Below, one piece after another: positions 30,900 through 38,814 of a DNA stretch of 41,306 bases; the stretch's first letter is position 1, and every line of letters begins with the position of its first letter. The position numbers and the translations under genes are program-made. Source of the stretch: a virus. Under the pieces are notes generated by a model. It searched no databases and was not told where the DNA came from. It worked only from the letters and a program-made list of their open reading frames with translations. The DNA lies in the IMG/VR virus record IMGVR_UViG_3300044568_003994, positions 1-41,306 of that record; one strand, given 5' to 3'.

Positions 30900-31589
30900 C
30901 TAGTTAATTAGTGGTATTTCTGGAAACATAAATTCATTAACGAATATATCTATATTATCAATATCCATTCCCAAATTAAGCATCACATTTACATTATGTG
31001 GATTTTGTTTTTGATTTTGCGCATAATAATTTTGATTAAAGGTAGTATCGACTGCAGTATTATTTGTATCAGCTACTGTGTTTAAGTATTGTTCAATAGT
31101 CTTGGATACAATATCAACAATCTGTATAACTTCTTCTTGCTTTTGAACATTACTGGCAGCAATCATCGATGTAGTAAAAATACGTTCAGCCCATTCTGGT
31201 AATTTACGTTGTTTGCTCCAGGACAACTCACTAACTTCGTGGGCGAACCACTCAATTAATGGATGGTTATCATCGCCTGCTGGACTAAAATCATGAAAAC
31301 ATCCAGTGATTTTATTTTTTCCGGCTATGACATCCAATCCAAAAATAGGTGCTGGGTTATGGGTATGCGGAAATATACAACAGTGCATCATCCATAATCC
31401 TTTTGTTGTTCTAGCATCAACAACATACATGTGCGCACGTCTATATTGATCACTAGTCCATCCTTTATTAGTCCAACCTGGTTTTGTTATTCGATCAAAC
31501 CCATGATCTGGAACTGGTATTCCACTACTATTAAATTTTTCTTCTAAGAATGATTGAATTTTAATTAATTCATTCCAAATATTACTCAT
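30900..31589 (-). CDS. Ferredoxin-dependent bilin reductase (PcyA/PebS/PcyX type)
   Basis: 229 residues. The core YRRAHMYVVDARTTKGLWMM, HCCIFPHTHNPAPIFGLDVIAG and GCFHDFSPAG is typical of the family; His69 and Asp86 match PcyA His88 and Asp105. It reduces biliverdin to a phycobilin with electrons from ferredoxin. The start ATGAGTAA overlaps the heme oxygenase stop by 8 nt. From memory the sequence is closer to PcyX-like proteins of non-cyanobacterial phages than to PcyA; the product (phycoerythrobilin or phycocyanobilin) cannot be decided here. Confidence 0.88.
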   Translation of the reverse strand: MSNIWNELIKIQSFLEEKFNSSGIPVPDHGFDRITKPGWTNKGWTSDQYRRAHMYVVDARTTKGLWMMHCCIFPHTHNPAPIFGLDVIAGKNKITGCFHDFSPAGDDNHPLIEWFAHEVSELSWSKQRKLPEWAERIFTTSMIAASNVQKQEEVIQIVDIVSKTIEQYLNTVADTNNTAVDTTFNQNYYAQNQKQNPHNVNVMLNLGMDIDNIDIFVNEFMFPEIPLIN

Positions 31590-32121
31590 TACTAAGTTCG
31601 CGCATTATCTTAATAGCCCACGAAAAAGCTACTCTTGCCTCGTCGCCGAGGTCATCAGTTAACATATTTCTAATCGCAGCACGCAACTCTTCGACATTGT
31701 CAAATTCATAAAACTTGCCACTACCTGGAATTTTCTTTGCGATATATTGACCACCAAACAGATCACCCATATGACGAACATACAAATGTGCTTTTAGTAA
31801 ATGACATCTCTCAGGATCATTTATCAACTCAATTACATATTGGTTATATGCTAAGGTAGCTGGTAACCAAACATAGTGATGATTTTTATCAGCTAATTCT
31901 TGAAAATCTTGTGCTATTTTATGAAGTCTTTCTACTCCTTGGAGAGTTTCAAATATTCCTTGAATTTTACAACCAAATTCAACTGGTCCATATACTGCAA
32001 TCATTTGATATAAGTAATCAGTATACTTCTCTTTTGAAATATTTCCAGATAACAGTAGTTTTGCAAATTCTGTTTTTTCTGCTTCTGTGTGTAAATCTTT
32101 TGTAATTTCTTTTAAACTCAT
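31582..32121 (-). CDS. Heme oxygenase
   Basis: 179 residues, slightly shorter than HO-1. Proximal His11 (LHTEAEKTEF), the distal helix YVRHMGDLFGGQYIAKK (114-130), and a typical all-helical layout. It opens heme to biliverdin, CO and iron. Directly coupled to the bilin reductase gene, forming a two-step heme to bilin pathway. Gammaproteobacterial methanotrophs are not known bilin producers, so the chromophore user is unclear. Confidence 0.93.
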   Translation of the reverse strand: MSLKEITKDLHTEAEKTEFAKLLLSGNISKEKYTDYLYQMIAVYGPVEFGCKIQGIFETLQGVERLHKIAQDFQELADKNHHYVWLPATLAYNQYVIELINDPERCHLLKAHLYVRHMGDLFGGQYIAKKIPGSGKFYEFDNVEELRAAIRNMLTDDLGDEARVAFSWAIKIMRELSNE

Positions 32122-32136
32122 ATATTCCTCTGTATA

Positions 32137-32439
32137 TTATTCGTCTGTTTCTATCTTAATCTGTAATGGAAATCCATTTTCCCGTGCCAGTTTAGTAGCA
32201 TCTACCGCTTTTACTTCAGCAATCTCAAAATCATATACGCCGGCAATACCTGACCCTGATTCATGAACTTGGTTGGTTATGTGTGATGCGCTATCAAGCT
32301 CGTGTCTAAAAATTTCTATCAACATGGATATTACGAAGTCCATTGGTGTGTGGTCATCATTAATAATAATAACTTTCCAGCGTTTTGGATTTTCTACTCT
32401 GATTTTGGTTTTTTCAATTGGGGCAATTTCTGTAGACAT
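32137..32439 (-). CDS. clpS: ClpS adaptor protein
   Basis: 100 residues. Core RWKVIIINDDHTPMDFV (21-37) with the N-degron-binding Asn/Asp, then VHESGSGIAGVYDFEIAEVKA, and a basic-acidic end. ClpS brings N-end-rule substrates to ClpA(P). With ClpP in the same window the phage may redirect host proteolysis. Confidence 0.95.
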   Translation of the reverse strand: MSTEIAPIEKTKIRVENPKRWKVIIINDDHTPMDFVISMLIEIFRHELDSASHITNQVHESGSGIAGVYDFEIAEVKAVDATKLARENGFPLQIKIETDE

Positions 32440-32464
32440 GTTTTATTCCTATTAAGTTATGATA

Positions 32465-32893
32465 TTATTTAATTGTTATGTTATGTGGTTTACGCCATTC
32501 TGGAATAATCCGCAAGAAGGTGATTTTTAATAATCCATCATTTATAACCGCCTCATCAACTGTAAGGTATTCGGTTAACGCAAATGCCTGTTCGAAGTTC
32601 CGAGCCGCTAGTCCACGATGTAAATATTCAACTTCACTATTGTCTATATTAACATGATTGCCTATAACAATCAATTGATTTTCTTTAATCTGTACAGAAA
32701 TTTCATCTTTTGAAAAGCCAGCAATTGCAATCTCTATAGCATAATGGGTATCATCGTATTTAATGATATTATATGGTGGATAATTAGTATGTTGGACAGA
32801 TGCCAATCTTGAGTTAACTATTAAATCAAAACCTATTAGGGCTCTATTTAAATTTGTCAACACTTGGGCGTCTATTGTTTTTAACGGTGTCAT
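32465..32893 (-). CDS. Small heat shock protein (IbpA-like Hsp20)
   Basis: 142 residues; alpha-crystallin domain from about 38 with YPPYNIIKYDDTHYAIEIAIAGF, ENQLIVIGNH, YLHRGLAARNFEQAFAL and a C-terminal tail RIIPEWRKPHNITIK. Binds unfolding proteins and hands them to DnaK, encoded upstream. Ribosome binding site aaggagaagcac. Confidence 0.95.
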   Translation of the reverse strand: MTPLKTIDAQVLTNLNRALIGFDLIVNSRLASVQHTNYPPYNIIKYDDTHYAIEIAIAGFSKDEISVQIKENQLIVIGNHVNIDNSEVEYLHRGLAARNFEQAFALTEYLTVDEAVINDGLLKITFLRIIPEWRKPHNITIK

Positions 32894-32916
32894 GTGCTTC
32901 TCCTTTATTAAGCAAG

Positions 32917-32952
32917 AACTCCTATGAGACCCAATGGCATCTCACAGGAGTT
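32917..32952 (-). promoter_or_regulatory. 13-bp hairpin between dnaK and hsp20
   Basis: On minus-strand RNA, 13 bp pair continuously; the one mismatch on the plus strand becomes a G-U pair on the minus strand. It lies 24 nt upstream of the hsp20 start and may serve as processing site, attenuator or stability element. Confidence 0.55.
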
Positions 32953-32972
32953 ATTATACTATCTATATATTA

Positions 32973-34850
32973 TCAAACTTCTGTAAATTCTCCATCTACA
33001 GTTTGATCATTATTATCAGCTTGAACTGGTTGTTCGGCTTCTTGTTTTTTAGATACCAATGGCGCTGATGTCTCGAATAATTTTTGAACTAGTTCATTAA
33101 TTTTTTCGGCATCGTCCCCATTAGTAGCTTCTTTAAGATCCGTTAATGCTGATTCAATAGCTGATTTATCTTCATCAGTTAACTGATCTTTCAACTCATC
33201 AAAATCTTTTTGAATACTATTCATTTGTGATTCAGCACCATTGCGTGCTTCAATCAATGTCTTAGCCTTCATATCAGATTCTGCGTTTTCTTCAGCATCA
33301 CGTATCATTCGTTTAATTTCTTCTTCACTGACACCAGAATCAGATTTGATAGTAATATTGTTTTTCTTACCAGTTGCCTTATCTGTTGCTGAAATATGCA
33401 TAATTCCATTAGCATCAATGTCAAATGTTACTTCAACCTGTGGTACTCCACGTGGTGCTGGTGCAATTCCTTCTAGATTGAATTCGCCTAGTTGTTTATT
33501 ATATTGATATAATTCACGTTCGCCTTGTCCAACTTTAATAGTTACCGCTGGTTGGTTGTCTTCTGCTGTTGAAAAAGATTGGCTTGCTTTAGTTGGGATT
33601 GTAGTATTTTTTTGAATAATCTTAGTGAATACTCCACCCATTGTTTCAATGCCTAAACTCAATGGTGTTACATCAAGTAATAATACATCTGTTTTATCAC
33701 CAGAAAGTACCGCGCCTTGAATTGCCGCACCTGCCGCAACAGCTTCGTCTGGGTTAACATCTTTACGTGGTGCTTTACCGAACAATTTTTCAACTGCTTC
33801 TTGAACTTTAGGCATGCGTGATTGACCACCAACTAAAATGATATCATCGATATCACTGATTTTTACTTTGGCGTCCTTCATAGCAATTTTACAAGGTTCA
33901 ATACTTCGTTGAATCAAATCTTCCACTAATGATTCAAACTTAGATCTCGAAATGGTAATATTAAGATGTTTGGGGCCATTAGCATCGGCTGAAATATATG
34001 GTAGATTAATAGTTGTTTGTGTGGTACTTGATAATTCAACTTTGGCTTTTTCTGCTGCTTCTTTCAAACGTTGAAGTGCCATCATATCACTTTTTAGATC
34101 AAATCCAGAATCCTTTTTAAATTCATCAATGATATAATCCATTAATCGTTGATCAAAATCTTCACCGCCCAAGAATGTATCACCATTGGTAGATAGTACT
34201 TCGATTTGTTTTTCGCCATCGATACTTGCGATTTCAATAATGGAAATATCAAAAGTTCCACCACCCAAATCATAGACTGCTACTTTGCTATCTTTGCTAT
34301 CCGCTTTATCAACACCGTATGCCAATGCTGCTGCGGTTGGTTCATTTATGATACGTAATACTTCCAATCCAGCAATACGACCAGCATCTTTTGTTGCTTG
34401 ACGTTGTGAATCATTGAAATATGCAGGTACGGTAATTACTGCTTGCGTCACTGCTTCGCCCAGATAATCCTCAGCGGTTGTTTTCATTTTTCGTAATACT
34501 TCTGCTGAAATTTGCGGTGGGGCTAATTTCTCACCATTTGCTTCAACCCACGCATCACCATTTTCTGCTTTGATGATTGAATATGGCATAAGATCGATAT
34601 CTTTCTGAACAGCATCTTCGTCAAAAGACCGACCGATTAATCGTTTAACCGCATATAGGGTATTTTTTGGATTTGTAACAGATTGTCTTTTTGCTGCCGC
34701 ACCGACTAATATTTCATTGTCGGTATATGCGATGATTGACGGAGTAGTACGAGTACCTTCCGCATTTTCTATAATTTTAGCAGATCCATTTTCCAGGATT
34801 GCCACACATGAATTGGTTGTACCTAAGTCGATACCTATAATTTTGCTCAT
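32973..34850 (-). CDS. dnaK: Molecular chaperone DnaK (Hsp70)
   Basis: 625 residues, near full length (E. coli 638). ATPase motifs [46 protein letters not shown]; interdomain linker [19 protein letters not shown]; substrate domain and a tail ending [14 protein letters not shown] close to bacterial DnaK. ATP-driven folding of nascent or virion proteins. Neither DnaJ nor GrpE is visible, so host cochaperones are needed. Host-derived acquisition is likely from the near-canonical sequence. Confidence 0.98.
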   Translation of the reverse strand: MSKIIGIDLGTTNSCVAILENGSAKIIENAEGTRTTPSIIAYTDNEILVGAAAKRQSVTNPKNTLYAVKRLIGRSFDEDAVQKDIDLMPYSIIKAENGDAWVEANGEKLAPPQISAEVLRKMKTTAEDYLGEAVTQAVITVPAYFNDSQRQATKDAGRIAGLEVLRIINEPTAAALAYGVDKADSKDSKVAVYDLGGGTFDISIIEIASIDGEKQIEVLSTNGDTFLGGEDFDQRLMDYIIDEFKKDSGFDLKSDMMALQRLKEAAEKAKVELSSTTQTTINLPYISADANGPKHLNITISRSKFESLVEDLIQRSIEPCKIAMKDAKVKISDIDDIILVGGQSRMPKVQEAVEKLFGKAPRKDVNPDEAVAAGAAIQGAVLSGDKTDVLLLDVTPLSLGIETMGGVFTKIIQKNTTIPTKASQSFSTAEDNQPAVTIKVGQGERELYQYNKQLGEFNLEGIAPAPRGVPQVEVTFDIDANGIMHISATDKATGKKNNITIKSDSGVSEEEIKRMIRDAEENAESDMKAKTLIEARNGAESQMNSIQKDFDELKDQLTDEDKSAIESALTDLKEATNGDDAEKINELVQKLFETSAPLVSKKQEAEQPVQADNNDQTVDGEFTEV

Positions 34851-34888
34851 TTTATTTCTCCTTATAATAAGCGAGTATTTTTGGCACT

Positions 34889-34922
34889 ATGCCATGTATT
34901 AAACCCAGATGGCATTTAATAC
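34889..34922 (-). promoter_or_regulatory. Interleaved stems in the dnaK leader (possible pseudoknot)
   Basis: ATGCCAT (34889-34895) pairs with ATGGCAT (34909-34915), and GTATTAAA (34896-34903) pairs with TTTAATAC (34915-34922). The order A-B-A'-B' gives either a pseudoknot or two competing hairpins, 39 nt upstream of dnaK. A temperature- or ligand-sensitive switch is possible. Confidence 0.45.
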
Positions 34923-34926
34923 GATA

Positions 34927-35205
34927 TTATTTATCATTTGTAAATGTTATGTTAGACCATTTTGCAAGTTTTAATAATTTTTTATCAGCAGCTTTACAAA
35001 TTTTAGCTTCGTCGACTATTCCATTCTTTGTCATAAGAAATATCATAGCAACTAAATCTCCGAGTTCTTCTTCCAGATGTTCACGATTTTTTTCACCATT
35101 CCAACTGGTATCGATGCCAAATCTAAAAATTTTTGAGATTGCTTGAATTACTTCAGCACATTCTTCTTGTGAAATACTCAATATTTCATTTATTTGATTA
35201 TTCAT
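34927..35205 (-). CDS. MazG-like nucleotide pyrophosphohydrolase
   Basis: 92 residues from ATG 35205; an ATG at 35217 would be almost leaderless given the promoter at 35229-35257. Motif EECAEVIQAISKIFRFG and REHLEEELGDLVAMIF match the MazG/all-alpha NTP-PPase metal site (ExxE..ExxD). May hydrolyse house-cleaning nucleotides or ppGpp during infection. Confidence 0.9.
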   Translation of the reverse strand: MNNQINEILSISQEECAEVIQAISKIFRFGIDTSWNGEKNREHLEEELGDLVAMIFLMTKNGIVDEAKICKAADKKLLKLAKWSNITFTNDK

Positions 35206-35228
35206 CTTTTTTCTCATATAAAAATGAC

Positions 35229-35257
35229 ATTATACCACCATTAGTCTACAATGTCAA
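35229..35257 (-). promoter_or_regulatory. Consensus promoter for mazG-dnaK-hsp20-clpS group
   Basis: TTGACA (35252-35257), 17-bp spacer, TATAAT (35229-35234), read leftward. Confidence 0.85.
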
Positions 35258-35304
35258 TTACTTTTGACAAATTATGTTAAATTAATATTATATGAAAAGT
35301 GAAT

Positions 35305-35325
35305 GAAGACGAAATTATCGTCTTC
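35305..35325 (-). terminator. Stem-loop at the end of the bS21 gene
   Basis: GAAGACGA/TCGTCTTC, 8-bp perfect stem with 5-nt loop, overlapping the stop codon and followed by ATTCACTTTT on the minus strand. Confidence 0.5.
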
Positions 35326-35548
35326 TTGTAGGAAGTGCTTCTTTCTCTAGTTTTTTTCTCAATCTAGCTTTGGCCGCACCTTTAGCACGTTTTCGTGCAG
35401 TAGTGGGTTTTTCATAAAATTCTTTTTTACGTAGAGTTTCTAACTTTCCGCTTTCCTCTACTTTCTTTTTAAAACGTCGTAAAGATTGGCTGATATTCTC
35501 GCCTTCTTTAATATACACGCTAATTCTACTCTTCTGGTTCATCGCCAT
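35315..35548 (-). CDS. rpsU: Ribosomal protein bS21
   Basis: 77 residues: ISVYIKEGENISQSLRRFKKKVEESGKLETLRKKEFYEKPT and a Lys/Arg-rich tail with ARKRAKGAAKARLRKKL, the bS21 pattern. bS21 sits near the anti-Shine-Dalgarno end of 16S rRNA; phage copies, known from large phages, may bias ribosomes to phage mRNAs. Overlaps the upstream gene by 23 nt. Confidence 0.95.
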   Translation of the reverse strand: MAMNQKSRISVYIKEGENISQSLRRFKKKVEESGKLETLRKKEFYEKPTTARKRAKGAAKARLRKKLEKEALPTRRR

Positions 35549-35945
35549 ATTCGTCTTCGTCCTCTGGGTTTTGAAGTTGTTCTGCTATCCAATCTAAATT
35601 AAAAATTCTATTTTTTGAAATTAAATTGTATGGGGTTATTTCATCATTTGTAATGTAATGGACATTTGGTTGTGCTAATAGAAAGGTAACAAATGAACTG
35701 GCAATTGGACTGCAATTGTCAATATCGATTATCACTACATCAACCATAAAAGATACACTCAGCAACCAATCGATATCATTCTCATCATTTTCATAAATGA
35801 ATACATTTAAATTGTCGATACTTTTGCTTAAAATTGTTTGGAATTGTTGTTTAACAGTCAATGATGGGCATACTAACAAGTAGCTTACATTTAAATTAAA
35901 TATTTTATCTGGTGGTGTTACTACGGTAATTTTCCCGAAATTCAT
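35526..35945 (-). CDS. Hypothetical protein (139 aa)
   Basis: Alternating hydrophobic strands (VSYLLVCPSL, LNVFIYEN, VDVVIIDIDNC, VHYITNDEI) suggest a small Rossmann- or receiver-like fold; the acidic tail is EDEDEYGDEPEE. No catalytic motif seen. Translationally coupled to bS21. Confidence 0.65.
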   Translation of the reverse strand: MNFGKITVVTPPDKIFNLNVSYLLVCPSLTVKQQFQTILSKSIDNLNVFIYENDENDIDWLLSVSFMVDVVIIDIDNCSPIASSFVTFLLAQPNVHYITNDEITPYNLISKNRIFNLDWIAEQLQNPEDEDEYGDEPEE

Positions 35946-35954
35946 GTACCCTTC

Positions 35955-37043
35955 TTAAGTTTGTTGTGTTTCAGCATTAATCCATTGTACTCCATCAAAT
36001 GAAAAGGTTCTTGGTGGATCATAATCCAATCTTGTAAATCGCTGTCCTTTTTCTGGGGTATTTGGAAAAAATAAACCTTCCATGTTATCATTCTGGAAGT
36101 TACTTACTTCTGTTATATTATTTACCATTTCTTGCTCAATGTCGACAATTATATTTTCTTCATTGGGTATAATATCTGCTATTGGTTCTATAATATCTTC
36201 TATTGAATATATATATTCTTCATTGATATCATCAAGTAATTCCATATATTCTTCATTTTTTACATTTTTAATTTCACGAAATGTATGTTGACATCCTAGT
36301 AGTAATATTATTGCCAATGGATCAAATACCGATACAATCAATATTATCATCCATCTTACAGCACGTTCGAGTAAATTATCATCTAATTTATCTCCATAAA
36401 TTAACGCAGCAATATATTTAATTGGACCAACTTCTGCCTCAACTTTTCTCAGTTCCCTAGCAATTGGGGTACGTTCTTCCTTCAGTTTGGTTATTTCTTT
36501 CTGTGAAGTAGAAATTTCTCCTTGAAGCAGGGTGCGTTCTTTTGTTTGTGTTCTTCTAATTTGTACAGCACGACTTGCACCTTGTTCCGATGTAGAACGA
36601 GCCATGGTTTGATCAAATGCAGATTCCATTTGGGTTAATGCTTTGCGTGATGCTTCTATATTTTCTTTCTGTACGTTGATTTTCCCATCAAGTAATGCGA
36701 CTTTATCAATAATATCCCCTGAAGGAATAGCTTGGTCTAAATGAGCTTTGCTTAAATATCCATATATCCCCATAGAGGTTATTAGCATCAGTATCAATAC
36801 TGCTGCGGTTAAATATGATAATATTAAAAATGACGCATCTTTCCAATGTCTTTTGAGCCAGACGGTTGCCACTAACTTACTTAACTCTAATACAACTCCC
36901 ATAATCATTATAGGAGTTGCTGCTGCTGAAAATATACTAATGAGGCCAATGACCGAATAGTAGACAGCAACTGTGGATATCGATAATCCACTCAATAGGG
37001 TTAAGTATGCGATTATATAATCGCCCGTTAGTGATTTATTCAT
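35955..37043 (-). CDS. Inner-membrane protein with coiled-coil
   Basis: 362 residues. Four hydrophobic segments (two within 10-60, one at ~74-95, one at ~230-255), a coiled coil (about 110-205, QKENIEASRKALTQME and LQGEISTSQKEITKLKEERTP), and an acidic C-terminal tail. The phrase ELSKLVATVWLKRHWKD is shared, from memory, with membrane proteins of aquatic phages. Function unknown. Confidence 0.75.
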   Translation of the reverse strand: MNKSLTGDYIIAYLTLLSGLSISTVAVYYSVIGLISIFSAAATPIMIMGVVLELSKLVATVWLKRHWKDASFLILSYLTAAVLILMLITSMGIYGYLSKAHLDQAIPSGDIIDKVALLDGKINVQKENIEASRKALTQMESAFDQTMARSTSEQGASRAVQIRRTQTKERTLLQGEISTSQKEITKLKEERTPIARELRKVEAEVGPIKYIAALIYGDKLDDNLLERAVRWMIILIVSVFDPLAIILLLGCQHTFREIKNVKNEEYMELLDDINEEYIYSIEDIIEPIADIIPNEENIIVDIEQEMVNNITEVSNFQNDNMEGLFFPNTPEKGQRFTRLDYDPPRTFSFDGVQWINAETQQT

Positions 37044-37055
37044 AGTAGATAGTAT

Positions 37056-37565
37056 TTAGGAACTTACTAGTGCTAATGATACTCGTTGAAGTCCATCCAT
37101 TCCAATGGCCTTCGCGGCCGCTTTTGACAAATCAATTATACGTGGACGAACATATGGTCCACGATCATTAATAATAACAACTACCGATCTACTATTTTTT
37201 AGATTGGTTACTTTAACCTTAGTTCCAAACGGCAAACTTCTATGAGCTGCTGTTAGCTTATGAGGACTGAAGACTTCCCCACTGGCAGTTTTTGGTTTAC
37301 GACGATATCTGTTTCCAGATTCGTAGCCATACCAACTTGCTACCCCTACTAAAGAATTGTTTTTCTTAGCTATTATATGATGACGTTTTTTGACGTTGTG
37401 CTTTTTAATATGATGTTTCTTTATACTCTTTTTGACATGATTTTTTTCATGCGAGTGGTTAACTTTCTTAATAGAGGCATGATGAACTTTATGTTCTTTT
37501 GCTTCTACATTGTTCGATACTGCAAGACTAATCGCAATGATTAGTAAAATAAGTGAATTATTCAA
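37056..37565 (-). CDS. RlpA-like lipoprotein-type lytic transglycosylase domain protein
   Basis: 169 residues. Signal peptide (to about 22), a Lys/His-rich stretch (about 25-70), then the double-psi beta-barrel: GVASWYGYESGNRYRRKPKT, ASGEVFSPHKLTAAHRSLPFG, VVVIINDRGPYVRPRIIDLSKAAAKAIGM. RlpA cleaves denuded peptidoglycan at the septum; a phage copy could help lysis or local wall opening. No SPOR domain. Confidence 0.9.
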   Translation of the reverse strand: MNNSLILLIIAISLAVSNNVEAKEHKVHHASIKKVNHSHEKNHVKKSIKKHHIKKHNVKKRHHIIAKKNNSLVGVASWYGYESGNRYRRKPKTASGEVFSPHKLTAAHRSLPFGTKVKVTNLKNSRSVVVIINDRGPYVRPRIIDLSKAAAKAIGMDGLQRVSLALVSS

Positions 37566-37586
37566 TTTTTTTCTCCTTTCACTTGG

Positions 37587-37850
37587 TGTGTTTTAGTTTC
37601 AAAACACATTACATTAAGGGAGATAACTGCCTTAGGTGTGCTAATCCGTTTGTTGCTGGCGTTTTCTCCATCAGTCATAACTCCTGTCACTTGTTATGCT
37701 TTTGGCGAGTATGGCTTCCCGACATTCGGGTTTCTTCATTGGCCAAGACTCGCGGGGTTGATACTAAGTACAATTCAACCCAACTATCTTAGTTTCTTTA
37801 CGAAACGGTACTACAATAATATTTATCATTGTTTAGAACGAATATTGGTT
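37587..37850 (-). ncRNA. Candidate structured RNA upstream of rlpA (~260 nt)
   Basis: A chain of stems in a region with no convincing gene: TGTGTTTT/AAAACACA (37587-37608), TAAGG/CCTTA (about 37615-37634), CATAAC/GTTATG, a nested set GCGAGT/ACTCGC enclosing TGGC/GCCA and CCCGA/TCGGG (37705-37753), GGGTTGA/TCAACCC (37755-37782), and GTTTC/GAAAC. Could be a long 5' leader of rlpA or an independent RNA. Not a recognised riboswitch class. Confidence 0.5.
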
Positions 37851-37861
37851 AAAAATGAAAA

Positions 37862-38017
37862 TTAACCAACATATGATTCTCTAATAACTCCTAGGTAATT
37901 ACCTTTACCAAACTGAGATTCCGCAATTTGGATAGCAAAACCTAGGCTAATTGCTCTAAATGGCATTTCAGTAAAAGAACCATTTTGTAATCTAACTCTT
38001 AAGATATATTCATACAT
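37862..38017 (-). CDS. Small hypothetical protein (51 aa)
   Basis: Starts MYEYILRVRLQNGSFTEMPF and ends GVIRESYVG. Predicted beta-alpha-beta. Ribosome binding site aaggaataacacc. It fills the gap between the structured RNA region and the 118-aa gene, under the promoter at 38094-38121. Confidence 0.65.
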   Translation of the reverse strand: MYEYILRVRLQNGSFTEMPFRAISLGFAIQIAESQFGKGNYLGVIRESYVG

Positions 38018-38093
38018 GGTGTTATTCCTTATAGTGGTAAAATGTTAATCTCCTAGGAGATGATTGGTATACTTAATTTCTTAAGTATGAGTT

Positions 38094-38121
38094 ATTATAC
38101 CATGGCATTTTATAATGTCAA
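38094..38121 (-). promoter_or_regulatory. Consensus promoter for the 51-aa gene
   Basis: TTGACA (38116-38121), 16-bp spacer, TATAAT (38094-38099), read leftward. Confidence 0.85.
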
Positions 38122-38122
38122 G

Positions 38123-38479
38123 CTATTTTTTACAAAATTTTAATACCAGGGAATAATTTTCAAATGCCTTTTTGACAGCTGGAAATTCTTCCCGTAATCT
38201 TTTTTCTTCTTCCCGTTGTTCCATTATTGCTTGAAACATATTGAAATGTCCATGTTCTTTCATATTATTGAATACATGATCTTCAAATTCTTGAATATTT
38301 TGTAATTGACTTTCCGGAATTTGAATGGTATACAGTGGTTCGGTATCATAATGAACTGCTTCTTCAATCAAACTAGCATCGTCTGATTGTGTGAAGTAGT
38401 TATACATTGGTCGAAACTTTCTCCACTGTTTTTGCGTGTCTAAAATTGTAATATTATGTCTTTTTAAAAATTCTTTCAT
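38123..38479 (-). CDS. Conserved phage hypothetical protein (118 aa)
   Basis: Phrases WRKFRPMYNYFTQ, EPLYTIQIPESQLQNIQEFEDHVFN and FPAVKKAFENYSLVLKF look like a conserved phage family of unknown role. Helical, no signal peptide. Preceded by a consensus promoter. Confidence 0.7.
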   Translation of the reverse strand: MKEFLKRHNITILDTQKQWRKFRPMYNYFTQSDDASLIEEAVHYDTEPLYTIQIPESQLQNIQEFEDHVFNNMKEHGHFNMFQAIMEQREEEKRLREEFPAVKKAFENYSLVLKFCKK

Positions 38480-38485
38480 GCTGGT

Positions 38486-38513
38486 ATTATACCAGAATTT
38501 TATATAATGTCAA
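38486..38513 (-). promoter_or_regulatory. Consensus promoter for the 118-aa gene
   Basis: TTGACA (38508-38513), 16-bp spacer, TATAAT (38486-38491), read leftward; overlaps the PAAR gene stop. Confidence 0.85.
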
Positions 38514-38803
38514 GTATTTACAAATACATTTGGTGAACCAGAAATTGCCTTGCTGGGTTGCCAGTTTCCATGACCAGATGTAGCGTCGCCATTTCTATGA
38601 AGTGCTATGCCATTGGCAAACACATTACTGGAAGCACCAACGGCGGCATCTCCGCATAATGTCTTATCACCTTTTCTTACTACCTTTTCATTATTTGCAA
38701 ATACATTTGGACTACCGGTATTATAATATGTTTTATGATATGGGGCATTGGGACCATCGTGCCCTTCGTGTGTATCTACGTTATCTCTAACTATTCCTGT
38801 CAT
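38510..38803 (-). CDS. PAAR-repeat tail-tip protein
   Basis: 97 residues with three PAAR-like units: GSPNVFANNEKVVRKGD, ASSNVFANGIALHRNGD and GSPNVFVN, plus HEGHDGP and SGHGNW His motifs. PAAR proteins fold into a metal-binding cone that sharpens the phage tail spike or T6SS tip. Position beside fibre genes supports the tail-tip role. Confidence 0.92.
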   Translation of the reverse strand: MTGIVRDNVDTHEGHDGPNAPYHKTYYNTGSPNVFANNEKVVRKGDKTLCGDAAVGASSNVFANGIALHRNGDATSGHGNWQPSKAISGSPNVFVNT

Positions 38804-38814
38804 TTTCCTTTCCT

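Noticed and set aside
35264-35291. Plus-strand TTGACA...TATTAT promoter near the bS21 gene
   Set aside because: It would transcribe antisense to bS21 with no gene ahead; the -10 is poor and AT-rich chance matches are expected.
37620-37750. Two short ORFs (about 20-22 codons) on the minus strand in the rlpA leader
   Set aside because: They coincide with strong nested stems, and composition is explained by the RNA structure; a leader-peptide role cannot be excluded but has no further support.
37587-37850. Cobalamin or c-di-GMP riboswitch
   Set aside because: The conserved core sequences of these classes are not present.
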